Below, one piece after another: positions 9,184 through 16,667 of a stretch of 64,000 bases of DNA; the first letter of the stretch is position 1; the number at the start of each line of letters is the position of its first letter. Source of the DNA: an uncultured Pelagibacteraceae bacterium (GTDB taxonomy: Bacteria; Pseudomonadota; Alphaproteobacteria; Pelagibacterales; Pelagibacteraceae); assembly GCA_902613545.1 (NCBI GenBank), contig CACMHW010000002.1, positions 1 through 64,000 of the forward strand. The letters are read 5' to 3'. The notes under the pieces were generated by a model. That model had not been told where the DNA came from. It did no database searches and was given only the letters and a program-made list of their open reading frames with translations. The position numbers and the translations under genes are program-made.

Positions 9184-10230
9184 TTATCTTGCTGGTGGTA
9201 CGTAAAGAATTCCACCTTTTGTCCATAATTGATTAGGACCTCTGTTAGGTAAAATTCCAGTATCAGCTATATGTTTTTTATAGCTTTCACCATAGTTACC
9301 AACTTGCTCGATAATTCTTAAGCTCCAGTCATTATCTAGACCAAAAGCAGCGCCTAATTCTCCTTCAGCACCAACTAATCTTTTAATTGCTGGGTTATCA
9401 GAGTCTTTTAGGCTAGAAGCGTTAGATGAATTAACACCATACTCTTCTGCTTCGATCATAGTATTAAGAGACCATCTTACGATATCTTCCCATACAGCAT
9501 CCCCTTGTCTTACAACAGGACCTAATGGTTCTTTAGAAATCGTTTCAGGTAATACTTTGTGTTCGTCTGGATTTGACATTTTAGTTCTTTGTGCCGCTAA
9601 ACCAGATTTATCAGTTGTGTAAGTATCACATCTTCCAGCATCGTAAGCTTGAACAACTTCGTCTGCTTTTTCAAACGCAATTGGTTCATACTTGATGTTT
9701 TTTGAATTGAAGAAGTCTCTCATGTTAAGCTCGGTAGTTGTACCCGTATTTGTACAAGCAGAAATACCATTTTTGAAATCATTTACTGAATTGATTCCAG
9801 AATTTTTTCTTACCATGAATCCTTGACCATCATAAAAATTTACACCAACAAATGTTAGACCAATGTCAGCGTCTCTTGATAATGTCCAAGTTGTGTTACG
9901 TGCAAGGACGTCAATTTCACCAGATGTTAAAGCAGTGAATCTTTCCTTCGCACTTAATGGAGTATATTTAACTTTGTCAGCATCGCCTAGAACAGCCGCT
10001 GCAACAGCTCTACATACATCCACATCAATACCAGACCAGTTTCCTGATGCATCAGCATTAGAGAAACCAGGAAGACCTTGTGAAACTCCACATTTCACAA
10101 ATCCAGCTTTCTTAGTATTGTCTAAAGTTTTAGATTTTTTTGAACCTGCTCCTCCTCCTCCTTGGCCGCAAGCAACCAAAAGTAAAGATGCAAATCCAAC
10201 TAAAATCCAAGTTTTGATAGATTTCATCAT
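9184..10230 (-). CDS. aapJ: General L-amino-acid-binding protein AapJ (probable lipoprotein)
   Basis: 348 residues of the SBP_bac_3 family. Family motifs include VKCGVSQGLPGFSNAD, GNWSGIDVDVCRAVAAAVLG, LSAKERFTALTSGEIDVLARNTTWT in consecutive parts, and a C-terminal LDNDWSLRIIEQVGNYGE. Binding of several L-amino acids in the periplasm is known for Aap/Bzt relatives. Here the signal peptide ends in the lipobox LVAC (C21) followed by a Gly4 linker, so it should be lipid-anchored rather than freely periplasmic. It is first in the operon and is followed by a hairpin. Two palindromes lie upstream of its start. Confidence 0.93.
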   Translation of the reverse strand: MMKSIKTWILVGFASLLLVACGQGGGGAGSKKSKTLDNTKKAGFVKCGVSQGLPGFSNADASGNWSGIDVDVCRAVAAAVLGDADKVKYTPLSAKERFTALTSGEIDVLARNTTWTLSRDADIGLTFVGVNFYDGQGFMVRKNSGINSVNDFKNGISACTNTGTTTELNMRDFFNSKNIKYEPIAFEKADEVVQAYDAGRCDTYTTDKSGLAAQRTKMSNPDEHKVLPETISKEPLGPVVRQGDAVWEDIVRWSLNTMIEAEEYGVNSSNASSLKDSDNPAIKRLVGAEGELGAAFGLDNDWSLRIIEQVGNYGESYKKHIADTGILPNRGPNQLWTKGGILYVPPAR

Positions 10231-10246
10231 TTAAGATTTCCTTTTT

Positions 10247-10282
10247 TATTGTTAACAATATTTTTGAATTTAGAATTCAAAA
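10247..10282 (-). promoter_or_regulatory. Two palindromes in the aapJ leader
   Basis: Immediately upstream of the aapJ start are TATTGTTAACAATA (10247-10260, a perfect 14-base palindrome) and TTTTGAATT-TAG-AATTCAAAA (10262-10282, a nine-base inverted repeat). They could be operator half-sites or a leader hairpin controlling amino-acid uptake. No known regulator motif is claimed. Confidence 0.45.
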
Positions 10283-10388
10283 CATAATTAATATAATTTT
10301 ATTTTTTTGTTACTTCAATTTTTGTTAGTCTCAATATCTAGAAAAGATATATCTTATTTTAACTAAATAGCTTTAAATACAACCTAAA

Positions 10389-11432
10389 TCAAACATTTTT
10401 TGTTAGTGTCATTTGGTAAAGTCTACTTACTGTTCTTTTGAATACTTCTGAGTGTTTTTTGGAAGAACTCATATTTTTAAGTTCTGACGCCATTGATAAA
10501 GTTAAGCTAATTTTTTTATCATATAGAATATCTATTAAAGTGATAAATCTTAATTGTTGGTTTGAATTATATTCATCAAAGTTAGGAATTTCTTCAATAA
10601 AAATATGATTGCAAATATTGGCTAGATTTAAATAGTCTTCAGCTCCTAAGTTTTCATCACATAACTCTTTAAAATTAAACCTGGCTACGCCTTCATAATA
10701 ATTATCAATTTTAAATTTTCTTCCTTTTGTATTAATCAATTTTTCCTCTTTTCTGAGATTTCTTGTTAAAACTCTGAAATTTTGATTGATATTAAACAGG
10801 GTTTTTTCGTTTATAGGATAAAAAATTTTTTGTTTTTTATCTTTCTTCTGAATTCTATAATCGTCATCTAAAAGTAATTCTTTTTGTAATGAGTTTTTTT
10901 CAATGATATTAATAAAGGGTAAGAATTGTTCCCGTTGTAATCCATCACTGTAAAGTTCGCTTACTCTTGTATTTGTTGAAATAATTACTTTAATTTCCTC
11001 TAAAAAAATTGTCTCGAACAATTTGCCTAGTATCATCGCATCTACGATATTAGTTACCTGAAATTCATCTAAATAGATCAATTCATATTTTTTTTTTAAA
11101 TCTTTTACAAATTGAAGAATTGATTTTTCGTCTTTTTTTTTGTGTCTAAAATCATGAAATTTAATCATAAATTCGTTAAAATGGCTTTTCATTTTATTTA
11201 CTTTTACCATGTGGTATGCAAAATTAAGTATCATGGTTTTACCAACACCAACGTTACCATGTAGATAAAAGCAAGATTTGAAGTTTTTATTTTTGATAAA
11301 AAGAAAGGATTTTGTTTTATTATTAAGGAATTTTTCCAATAAATTAACTATTTCAATTTGTTTTTCATTTCTCTCAAATTTTTTTGATTTACAAAATTCT
11401 TCAAATTTCTTTTTAAAATTGATTTTAATCAT
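10389..11432 (-). CDS. zapE: Cell-division-associated AFG1-like ATPase ZapE
   Basis: 347 residues. The P-loop YLHGNVGVGKTMIL (about 53-66) is followed by AFG1 hallmarks: FHDFRHKK, the Walker B LIYLDEFQVTNIVDAMI, and VIISTNTRVSELYSDGLQREQFLPFI. ZapE/AFG1 is a P-loop ATPase linked to Z-ring constriction in E. coli and to mitochondrial protein quality control in eukaryotes. Length is near the usual 360-380. It lies between the aap operon and tRNA-Arg, 158 bases from aapJ, with no obvious operon partner. Confidence 0.88.
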   Translation of the reverse strand: MIKINFKKKFEEFCKSKKFERNEKQIEIVNLLEKFLNNKTKSFLFIKNKNFKSCFYLHGNVGVGKTMILNFAYHMVKVNKMKSHFNEFMIKFHDFRHKKKDEKSILQFVKDLKKKYELIYLDEFQVTNIVDAMILGKLFETIFLEEIKVIISTNTRVSELYSDGLQREQFLPFINIIEKNSLQKELLLDDDYRIQKKDKKQKIFYPINEKTLFNINQNFRVLTRNLRKEEKLINTKGRKFKIDNYYEGVARFNFKELCDENLGAEDYLNLANICNHIFIEEIPNFDEYNSNQQLRFITLIDILYDKKISLTLSMASELKNMSSSKKHSEVFKRTVSRLYQMTLTKNV

Positions 11433-11454
11433 TGTGAAATTCCACTTTAAGGAT

Positions 11455-11531
11455 TGGCGCGCCCTGAAGGATTCGAACCTACGACCCTCGGTTTAGAAAA
11501 CCGATGCTCTATCCAGCTGAGCTAAGGGCGC
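11455..11531 (-). tRNA. tRNA-Arg (TCT)
   Basis: On the minus strand the acceptor GCGCCCT (11531-11525) pairs with AGGGCGC (11465-11459). The D arm reads AGCTCAGCTGGATAGAGC, the anticodon loop TTTCTAA carries TCT, and the T loop is TTCGAAT. The discriminator is G (11458) and CCA is encoded (11457-11455). It lies between zapE and the iron transporter genes. Confidence 0.95.
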
Positions 11532-11550
11532 CAAATATTATTATATTTAC

Positions 11551-12621
11551 TTAAAAACATACTAAGTGGTCAATATAAATCGGAGATTTTACGCCGAATT
11601 GTTCGGATTTTTCGTGTTGGTGAATATGATGGGAGTGAACAAATACTGGTAAATGCTCCCCTTTTTTTGTTTTAAGAGTGTATATAAAATTAGTTCCTCT
11701 AAACTTTCTGTCTACTACCTCTAATTTTAATTTACTTTGATCATCATGGATTAAATCCTCGGGTTGTAAGAGAAGTTTGACTTTAGAACCTGATGGGAAA
11801 TTATTTGAAAGCTTTCCCCTGATTTCACCTAATTCATCATGTTTAAGCCTGTGAACAGCACAATCGCTATCCACAACCTGAACGTCAATAAAAATCCCTT
11901 TGTTTAAAAAATTCGCAACATCAATTGAATTTGGTTCGTGATGTACATTATATGGCACGTCATACTGTTTTAGTTCTTGGTCTAAAATAATTCCACATTT
12001 ATCGGCCATTGAAAAAGCTTCGTATGAGTCATGAGTTACTATTATGGTTGTTAAATTTATTCTTTTTAAAAGCTTTTTAACAGAAACCTGAATTTCTTCT
12101 TTAAGACTTTGATCTATATTTGAGAATGGTTCATCTAACAATAATAAATCAGGTTTAGACATTAAAGATCTAGCTAATGAAACACGTTGCGCCTCCCCTG
12201 CACTTATTTGATGAGGATATTTTTCTAATATAGGTTCAATTCTCAATAATTTAATTATTTCTTTAGCATCCACACTTGAACCATGACCATTAGATCTTTT
12301 TTCTCCAAAATTAATATTATCAATAACCTTATAATTAGGAAAAAGAGAATTATCTTGAAAAGAAAGAGCTACACTTCTTTTTTCAGGCTCAATATGAATT
12401 TTTTCAGAGGCTAAAATTGTGTCTCTAAGTTTTATTTTACCTTTGCTAAGTTTTTGTAAACCTGCAATAGTTCTTAAAATAGTGGTTTTGCCTATTCCAG
12501 AAGGACCCAGCAATGAAACTATCTCTCCTTGTTTTTCTATGACTAAATTTACATTATTTACTTTATTTTTTTCACTAGCAGTAAAGTTTCCGTTCTGAAT
12601 CTCAAAAAAATTTTCAGGCAT
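11551..12621 (-). CDS. fbpC: Iron(III) ABC transporter ATP-binding protein FbpC
   Basis: 356 residues. An ABC domain with Walker A GPSGIGKTT, Q-loop SFQDNSLFPNY, signature SAGEAQRVSLARSL (SAGEA in place of LSGGQ), Walker B LLLLDEPFSNID and the switch histidine in VTHDSYEAF is followed by a C-terminal TOBE-like regulatory domain (about 240-356). It energises ferric-iron import with FbpB. It is last in the fbpA, small ORF, fbpB, fbpC order, 12 bases after fbpB, and presumably under the Fur-type control seen upstream of fbpA. Confidence 0.88.
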   Translation of the reverse strand: MPENFFEIQNGNFTASEKNKVNNVNLVIEKQGEIVSLLGPSGIGKTTILRTIAGLQKLSKGKIKLRDTILASEKIHIEPEKRSVALSFQDNSLFPNYKVIDNINFGEKRSNGHGSSVDAKEIIKLLRIEPILEKYPHQISAGEAQRVSLARSLMSKPDLLLLDEPFSNIDQSLKEEIQVSVKKLLKRINLTTIIVTHDSYEAFSMADKCGIILDQELKQYDVPYNVHHEPNSIDVANFLNKGIFIDVQVVDSDCAVHRLKHDELGEIRGKLSNNFPSGSKVKLLLQPEDLIHDDQSKLKLEVVDRKFRGTNFIYTLKTKKGEHLPVFVHSHHIHQHEKSEQFGVKSPIYIDHLVCF

Positions 12622-12633
12622 TACCCGATTATA

Positions 12634-14250
12634 TTAATTTTTTTTAGAAAGTATATATCTAGATGAAAGAAGTATCAAAATTGAAGACCAAAATATTAAA
12701 AAAAGAGATGGTAATGCAGCTGCTTCTAGGAGATCTTGAGAAGCGTAGATATAAGCCTGAGTAGCAAATGTTTCAAAGTTAAAAGGTCTCAAAATCATTG
12801 TCATAGGTAATTCTTTAATTACTTCCAGAGAAATCAATAAAACTATCAAAATTATATTAGTGCTTAAATAAGGAACATGGATTTTTAAAAATGTGTTTAT
12901 CTTAGAGTAACCAAGAAGATAAGCGCTTTCGTCAATTGAATTATTAATTTTTTCATAACTTGACTTTATTCCGTTAAAAGATAAAGAAAAAAATCTAATA
13001 AAATATGCTAATAATAATCCAAAAATCGATCCTATGAACAAACTCTTTGAACTTTTAAAATCGAAATTATTTGTAAAAAAATCACTTAAGTTAGAAAAGA
13101 AAGTAATAAAGGCAACTGCTAAAATAACTCCTGGTATTGCATACCCAGAAATGGAAAAAGTTGTAAGATAATTTAGAATTTTGCTTTTTGATATTCTGCT
13201 TCCATAATTTATAAATAAAGAAACAATTACAATTAAAGCACTAGCTAATCCCACTAGCATCAAAGTATTTAAGTTAATTTTAAATATATCAATGTCTTGA
13301 ATATATTTTGGAAATTTCACTGTCCAATAAATCATTTGAGAAACTGGAAAAATGAAACTCAATAAAAAGATCAAAGAGCAAATAGCAACTGGAATTATAG
13401 ACTTTTTTCCAGTTAATTTAATTTTAGTAATTGACTTAAAACCTCGACCTGGTTGATGGTATTTTGCTTCTTGTCTTGAGTAAATTTCTATTGAAAAAAG
13501 TAAGAGGATAAAAATAAGTAATATAAAAGATATCTGATTGGCTGTATTTAAGTCATCAAAAGATAGCCACGAGTTATAAATTCCAGTAGTTAGTGTATTC
13601 ACACTAAAAAATGATACAGTTCCAAAATCTGACAGGCATTCCATTGATACTAAAGCTAAACCTGCAATGATTGCCGGTCTTGCTGAGGGCAAAACTATTC
13701 TTAAAAAAGTTTCTTTTGATGAAAGACCAAGATTTTTTCCTACTTCAATATAATTATTCGATTGATAATAAAATGATGCTCTCGTTAATACATAAACATA
13801 TGGAAACAAAGAAAATGATATAGATATTATAGCTCCAATTAATCCATCTATTTTTGGAATAACTGGATTATAATTATTTTCACCAAATAGAAATGTTAAT
13901 AATGAAAAAGCTGTGCCATAATTTTCAAAAAAAGCAATTATTGAAAATGCATAAATATAACTTGGAACTGCGAATGATAAAATCAGTGCCCAACTAAAAA
14001 AATTGGATAAAGGAAAATCATAAAAAGATACAAAGTATGCAGAAAAAATACCAAGAATAAAAGTAAAAAAAATTACAAATAATAAGATTGTTATTGAGTT
14101 AAAAATATAATCAAGCAAAAAAGTTTCTTTTAAAATATAGAAATAATTACTTGTTTCGTTAAAAAAGCTAAAAAAAACTGTAATAATAGGCATAGCAACC
14201 ACTGCAGCTACAATTAGTGATCCAAAAAACCATATATTATATTTTGTCAT
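12634..14250 (-). CDS. fbpB: Iron(III) ABC transporter permease FbpB
   Basis: 538 residues with about 12 membrane segments and two BPD_transp_1 halves, the fused layout of FbpB/SfuB permeases. EAA-like loops are visible in each half: GKNLGLSSKETFLRIVLPSARPAIIAG is split here as LGLSSKETF and LPSARPAIIAG, and the second is LGYSKINTFLKIHVP. It carries iron released by FbpA across the inner membrane. It lies 96 bases after a small Cys-containing ORF, across a long-range inverted repeat. Confidence 0.88.
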   Translation of the reverse strand: MTKYNIWFFGSLIVAAVVAMPIITVFFSFFNETSNYFYILKETFLLDYIFNSITILLFVIFFTFILGIFSAYFVSFYDFPLSNFFSWALILSFAVPSYIYAFSIIAFFENYGTAFSLLTFLFGENNYNPVIPKIDGLIGAIISISFSLFPYVYVLTRASFYYQSNNYIEVGKNLGLSSKETFLRIVLPSARPAIIAGLALVSMECLSDFGTVSFFSVNTLTTGIYNSWLSFDDLNTANQISFILLIFILLLFSIEIYSRQEAKYHQPGRGFKSITKIKLTGKKSIIPVAICSLIFLLSFIFPVSQMIYWTVKFPKYIQDIDIFKINLNTLMLVGLASALIVIVSLFINYGSRISKSKILNYLTTFSISGYAIPGVILAVAFITFFSNLSDFFTNNFDFKSSKSLFIGSIFGLLLAYFIRFFSLSFNGIKSSYEKINNSIDESAYLLGYSKINTFLKIHVPYLSTNIILIVLLISLEVIKELPMTMILRPFNFETFATQAYIYASQDLLEAAALPSLFLIFWSSILILLSSRYILSKKN

Positions 14251-14275
14251 TAATTAATTTTGTTCCCATTTAAAG

Positions 14276-14331
14276 TTCTCTGGCAAAAGCGGCTTGAGTA
14301 TAGAATATAGCTAGCATTTAAAGCCAGAGAA
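14276..14331 (-). promoter_or_regulatory. Long-loop inverted repeat in the leader of fbpB
   Basis: TTCTCTGGC (14276-14284) pairs perfectly with GCCAGAGAA (14323-14331) around a 38-base loop, just upstream of fbpB. There is no U-run, so it is not a classical terminator. On the minus strand an ATG in the loop opens a 15-codon frame that ends in CTT-TAA close to the fbpB start. It could be a decay barrier, a leader element or chance; no riboswitch family is recognised. Confidence 0.45.
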
Positions 14332-14346
14332 ATTGAAGTCAAACTT

Positions 14347-14517
14347 TTAATCTTTTTTAAACATTGAGGATACTATTACTTTTACTTCCTCAATTTTAAT
14401 TTCAGAAACCTTTCTATTAGAGATTTTATGCTCCATTTTTCTAGCTTCTGACATACAAGGCGAACAACCTGTTTTTAACTTATTCAAGTTAATTTCTTTT
14501 TTTATTGTTCGCCTCAT
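14347..14517 (-). CDS. Small Cys-containing protein in the iron operon (hypothetical)
   Basis: I place the start at the ATG at 14517, 11 bases after the fbpA stop, giving 56 residues (MRRTIKKEINLNKL...). An upstream in-frame TTG at 14538 would overlap fbpA and is less likely. The protein is basic at the N-terminus, has a GCSPCM motif (C18 and C21), and then a KVSEIKIEEVKVIVSSM segment. The CxxC pair and the position between fbpA and fbpB suggest metal or redox handling tied to iron uptake, but I recognise no family and this is only inference. Confidence 0.5.
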   Translation of the reverse strand: MRRTIKKEINLNKLKTGCSPCMSEARKMEHKISNRKVSEIKIEEVKVIVSSMFKKD

Positions 14518-14528
14518 ATAATTAACAA

Positions 14529-15557
14529 CTACTTCCAACCCGCTGCTGTCATTACTTCTAAAGCATCTGCTTGTCTTTTTCCGTAATTAACAACTTTTGT
14601 TTTTAGATCTTGTTTAAAATCTAATCCCATATTTACAACAAGTGGATGTGGAGACACACCTTTTATCATTGGATACTCAAAAGTATTATTTACAATATGA
14701 TTTTGAGCTTCCTCACTTAATAAGAACTCGACTAGTTTTATTGCATTAGCTTTATTCGGAGCTCCTTTTACAAGTCCTGCGCCACTAATATTCATATGAG
14801 TTCCTCTTTCATCTTGATTAGGAAAGAAAGGTTTTACTTTTTTTGCAGCGGCTTGCTGTTCTGGCCCTTTTTTTCCAGAAAGCATAAGTGCTAAGTAATA
14901 AGTATTAGCTACTGCTATATCAGCTTCTCCTGCTGCTACAGCAAGTATCTGAGCTCTATCATTTCCCTTTGGAGATCTGGCCATATTTGAAACCATACCT
15001 TTTGACCAGTCAGCTATTTTACCTTTTCCATTATTTTTAATTAATGAAGCTACAAGTGATTGATTATAAATATTGTTTGAAGCTCTAATTACTAATCTGC
15101 CTTTCCATTTTGGATCAGCTAAACTTTCATAAGTTAAACCAGCTAATTCTGCACCACTTACTCTTTCCGGAGCAAAATATACAATCCTAGCTCTCTTAGC
15201 TATACCAGTCCATTTTGATGTTCTGAAGTTACTTGGTACAGCAGACTTAATAGCTGCACTAGTAAGTCCCCCTTGAAGGTTAGCCTCAAAAGCACCAAGT
15301 CTTCCAGCATCAGCAGTGATGTATAAATCTGCTTGGCTATCAGCTCCCTCTTCGATTATCCTTTTTTCTAAAGCGCCTGACTTTCCTGATACAACGTTTA
15401 CTTTTATTCCTGTTTTAGCAGTAAACTTTTCATAAAGTTGAACATCAGAGTCATAATGCCTTGCGCTAAATATATTTACTTCATTTGCAAATAAACTTCC
15501 TGCAAATGCAACTAAAAATAGATAGCTGATTATTATTGTTTTTTTTTTTATTCTCAT
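14529..15557 (-). CDS. fbpA: Iron(III)-binding periplasmic protein FbpA
   Basis: 342 residues. The signal peptide covers about residues 1-24 (ends SLFA). The mature protein starts EVNIFSARHYDSDVQLYEKF, typical of FbpA/FutA ferric-binding proteins, with GADSQADLYITADAGRL and the paired iron-ligand tyrosines in VANTYY (Y220, Y221). It captures Fe(III) in the periplasm for FbpB/FbpC. A Shine-Dalgarno GAGGGA lies just upstream of the ATG. Two Fur-box-like palindromes start 14 bases upstream of the start codon, so iron-repressed expression is likely. It is the first gene of the operon. Confidence 0.92.
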   Translation of the reverse strand: MRIKKKTIIISYLFLVAFAGSLFANEVNIFSARHYDSDVQLYEKFTAKTGIKVNVVSGKSGALEKRIIEEGADSQADLYITADAGRLGAFEANLQGGLTSAAIKSAVPSNFRTSKWTGIAKRARIVYFAPERVSGAELAGLTYESLADPKWKGRLVIRASNNIYNQSLVASLIKNNGKGKIADWSKGMVSNMARSPKGNDRAQILAVAAGEADIAVANTYYLALMLSGKKGPEQQAAAKKVKPFFPNQDERGTHMNISGAGLVKGAPNKANAIKLVEFLLSEEAQNHIVNNTFEYPMIKGVSPHPLVVNMGLDFKQDLKTKVVNYGKRQADALEVMTAAGWK

Positions 15558-15570
15558 TTCCCTCGTTATT

Positions 15571-15589
15571 GATAATGATTATCATTTAC
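15571..15589 (-). promoter_or_regulatory. Fur-box-like palindrome 1 (proximal to fbpA)
   Basis: GATAATGATTATCATTTAC contains the perfect 6-1-6 palindrome AATGAT-T-ATCATT (15574-15586) and is very close to the classical Fur consensus of GATAAT/ATTATC repeats. It lies 14 bases upstream of fbpA, an iron-uptake gene, which fits repression by an iron-loaded Fur-family protein. Confidence 0.85.
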
Positions 15590-15597
15590 AATATATT

Positions 15598-15616
15598 GAG
15601 AATGATTATCATTTGC
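15598..15616 (-). promoter_or_regulatory. Fur-box-like palindrome 2 (distal to fbpA)
   Basis: GAGAATGATTATCATTTGC repeats the identical 13-base palindrome AATGATTATCATT (15601-15613), exactly 27 bases from the first copy. Two dimers could bind side by side. It also lies 64 bases upstream of the divergent small ORF at 15680, so it may control both directions. Confidence 0.85.
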
Positions 15617-15679
15617 ATAATTGACGCACTTTCAGATGGTATAAACTGTTGATAACTTTAGAAAAATAGAGTTAATAGA

Positions 15680-15898
15680 ATGATGTTGCAAATTAATCCA
15701 AAAAAATTCAAAAATATTGAAAATAAATCAATACCATCACCATTAAGACCTAAGTTCAGGAATAAAGCTGAAACAAATATCTATTTTCTCTCAAAAAGAA
15801 AATTTCAAAGTGAGAAGAAACAGTCAGTGCTAAAAAAAATAAAGCTTCTCTCAGGAATAATTATTTTATTAGTTGGTGGTTACTTGCTATCTAATTAA
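15680..15898 (+). CDS. Small single-span membrane protein (hypothetical)
   Basis: 72 residues, opening MMLQINPKKF. A basic, Lys/Arg-rich N-terminal two thirds is followed by one C-terminal membrane segment (about 54-70, KLLSGIIILLVGGYLL). It is a tail-anchored-looking protein with a large cytoplasmic basic part. It is divergent from fbpA across the two Fur-like palindromes, and its 3' end overlaps the convergent hydratase gene by eight bases. I recognise no family. Reading is supported mainly by the free position and plausible composition. Confidence 0.5.
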   Translation: MMLQINPKKFKNIENKSIPSPLRPKFRNKAETNIYFLSKRKFQSEKKQSVLKKIKLLSGIIILLVGGYLLSN

Positions 15899-16667
15899 TT
15901 TTAGTTTTAACAGATCCCAATTTTTCAATTTTGCCTTTATATATACCTTTGCTAAGGATTGGAACAACTCCTACTGATGAACCAGTAAAAACATAAAAAT
16001 CTTTGTCATGTTTGATCTTATCTTTCTGTAACTTTTTTAAAACAAATAACAAAGAATTCATGGGATTTATATAAACAGTATTAGTATTTCCATTTACTGA
16101 TTGTTTAATCTTTGAATTAGAAATATTAGTTTTTAAGTTTCTAACGTTATTATTTCTAAATTTTTTTCTTGGACCTATGATAAATTTTATATTTGCACCA
16201 AAATCAGAACATAGATCTCCAAAACTCTTTATACCTTTTTTCTTTTGTCTATAACCAACAACTTCAATACACGGTGCAATATAATTTATAAATCTTTTCA
16301 TATTGTTAATTGAAATTTTTTTTTTAAAATCAAAAAAATTTTTTTTTAGGATATAACAAACTTCAAGTTCAATACCTAAAGTATATTTATTTATTTTTAC
16401 AGATTTATTATTTTTCAATACGTTATGTTTATACACAGAGGCGTAGAAAGGTTCTTTTTCTTTTAATTTTTTAATAACAGGTATCCCCGTTCCCCCTGCC
16501 TTAAATCCTACAATTGGTTTTTTAATTTTACTCTCACATAATTTCCTAAATTTATCAGCATTCGAAAGTTTTTTTGTATATTTACTTGAAATGGGATTTA
16601 TAATTTTATTTTTAAGGAATGCATTAACAAGTCTATTAGCGACTAGATTTGAATTTTTATCTTTCAT
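15891..16667 (-). CDS. 2-keto-4-pentenoate hydratase-like protein (MhpD/FAH superfamily)
   Basis: 258 residues. KKPIVGFKAGGTG resembles the G(W/F)K(V/A)G motif of 2-hydroxypenta-2,4-dienoate hydratases, GIELEVCYIL matches their metal-binding E-x-E, and FGDLCSDFGANIKFIIG the D..(A)D..N/GA region. FYVFTGSSVGVVPI fits the C-terminal G(S/T) segment. The family hydrates 2-keto-4-enoates or decarboxylates 4-oxalocrotonate in catechol-type pathways. It abuts pfkA (one-base overlap), a non-obvious partner. The substrate is unknown; a second, different member lies at 54671-55450. Confidence 0.7.
   Translation of the reverse strand: MKDKNSNLVANRLVNAFLKNKIINPISSKYTKKLSNADKFRKLCESKIKKPIVGFKAGGTGIPVIKKLKEKEPFYASVYKHNVLKNNKSVKINKYTLGIELEVCYILKKNFFDFKKKISINNMKRFINYIAPCIEVVGYRQKKKGIKSFGDLCSDFGANIKFIIGPRKKFRNNNVRNLKTNISNSKIKQSVNGNTNTVYINPMNSLLFVLKKLQKDKIKHDKDFYVFTGSSVGVVPILSKGIYKGKIEKLGSVKTKIN

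Noticed and set aside
9863..10234. A 123-codon open frame on the plus strand opposite aapJ
   Set aside because: It runs wholly antisense to a well-supported binding-protein gene; low G+C and codon bias commonly give such shadow frames.
14276..14331. A SAM-II/SAM-V or other known riboswitch upstream of fbpB
   Set aside because: I found no conserved core of any riboswitch class I know; only the inverted repeat is supported.
15621..15645. TTGACG...TATAAA as a sigma-70 promoter of the small ORF at 15680
   Set aside because: The spacer is only 13 bases, too short for a normal promoter.
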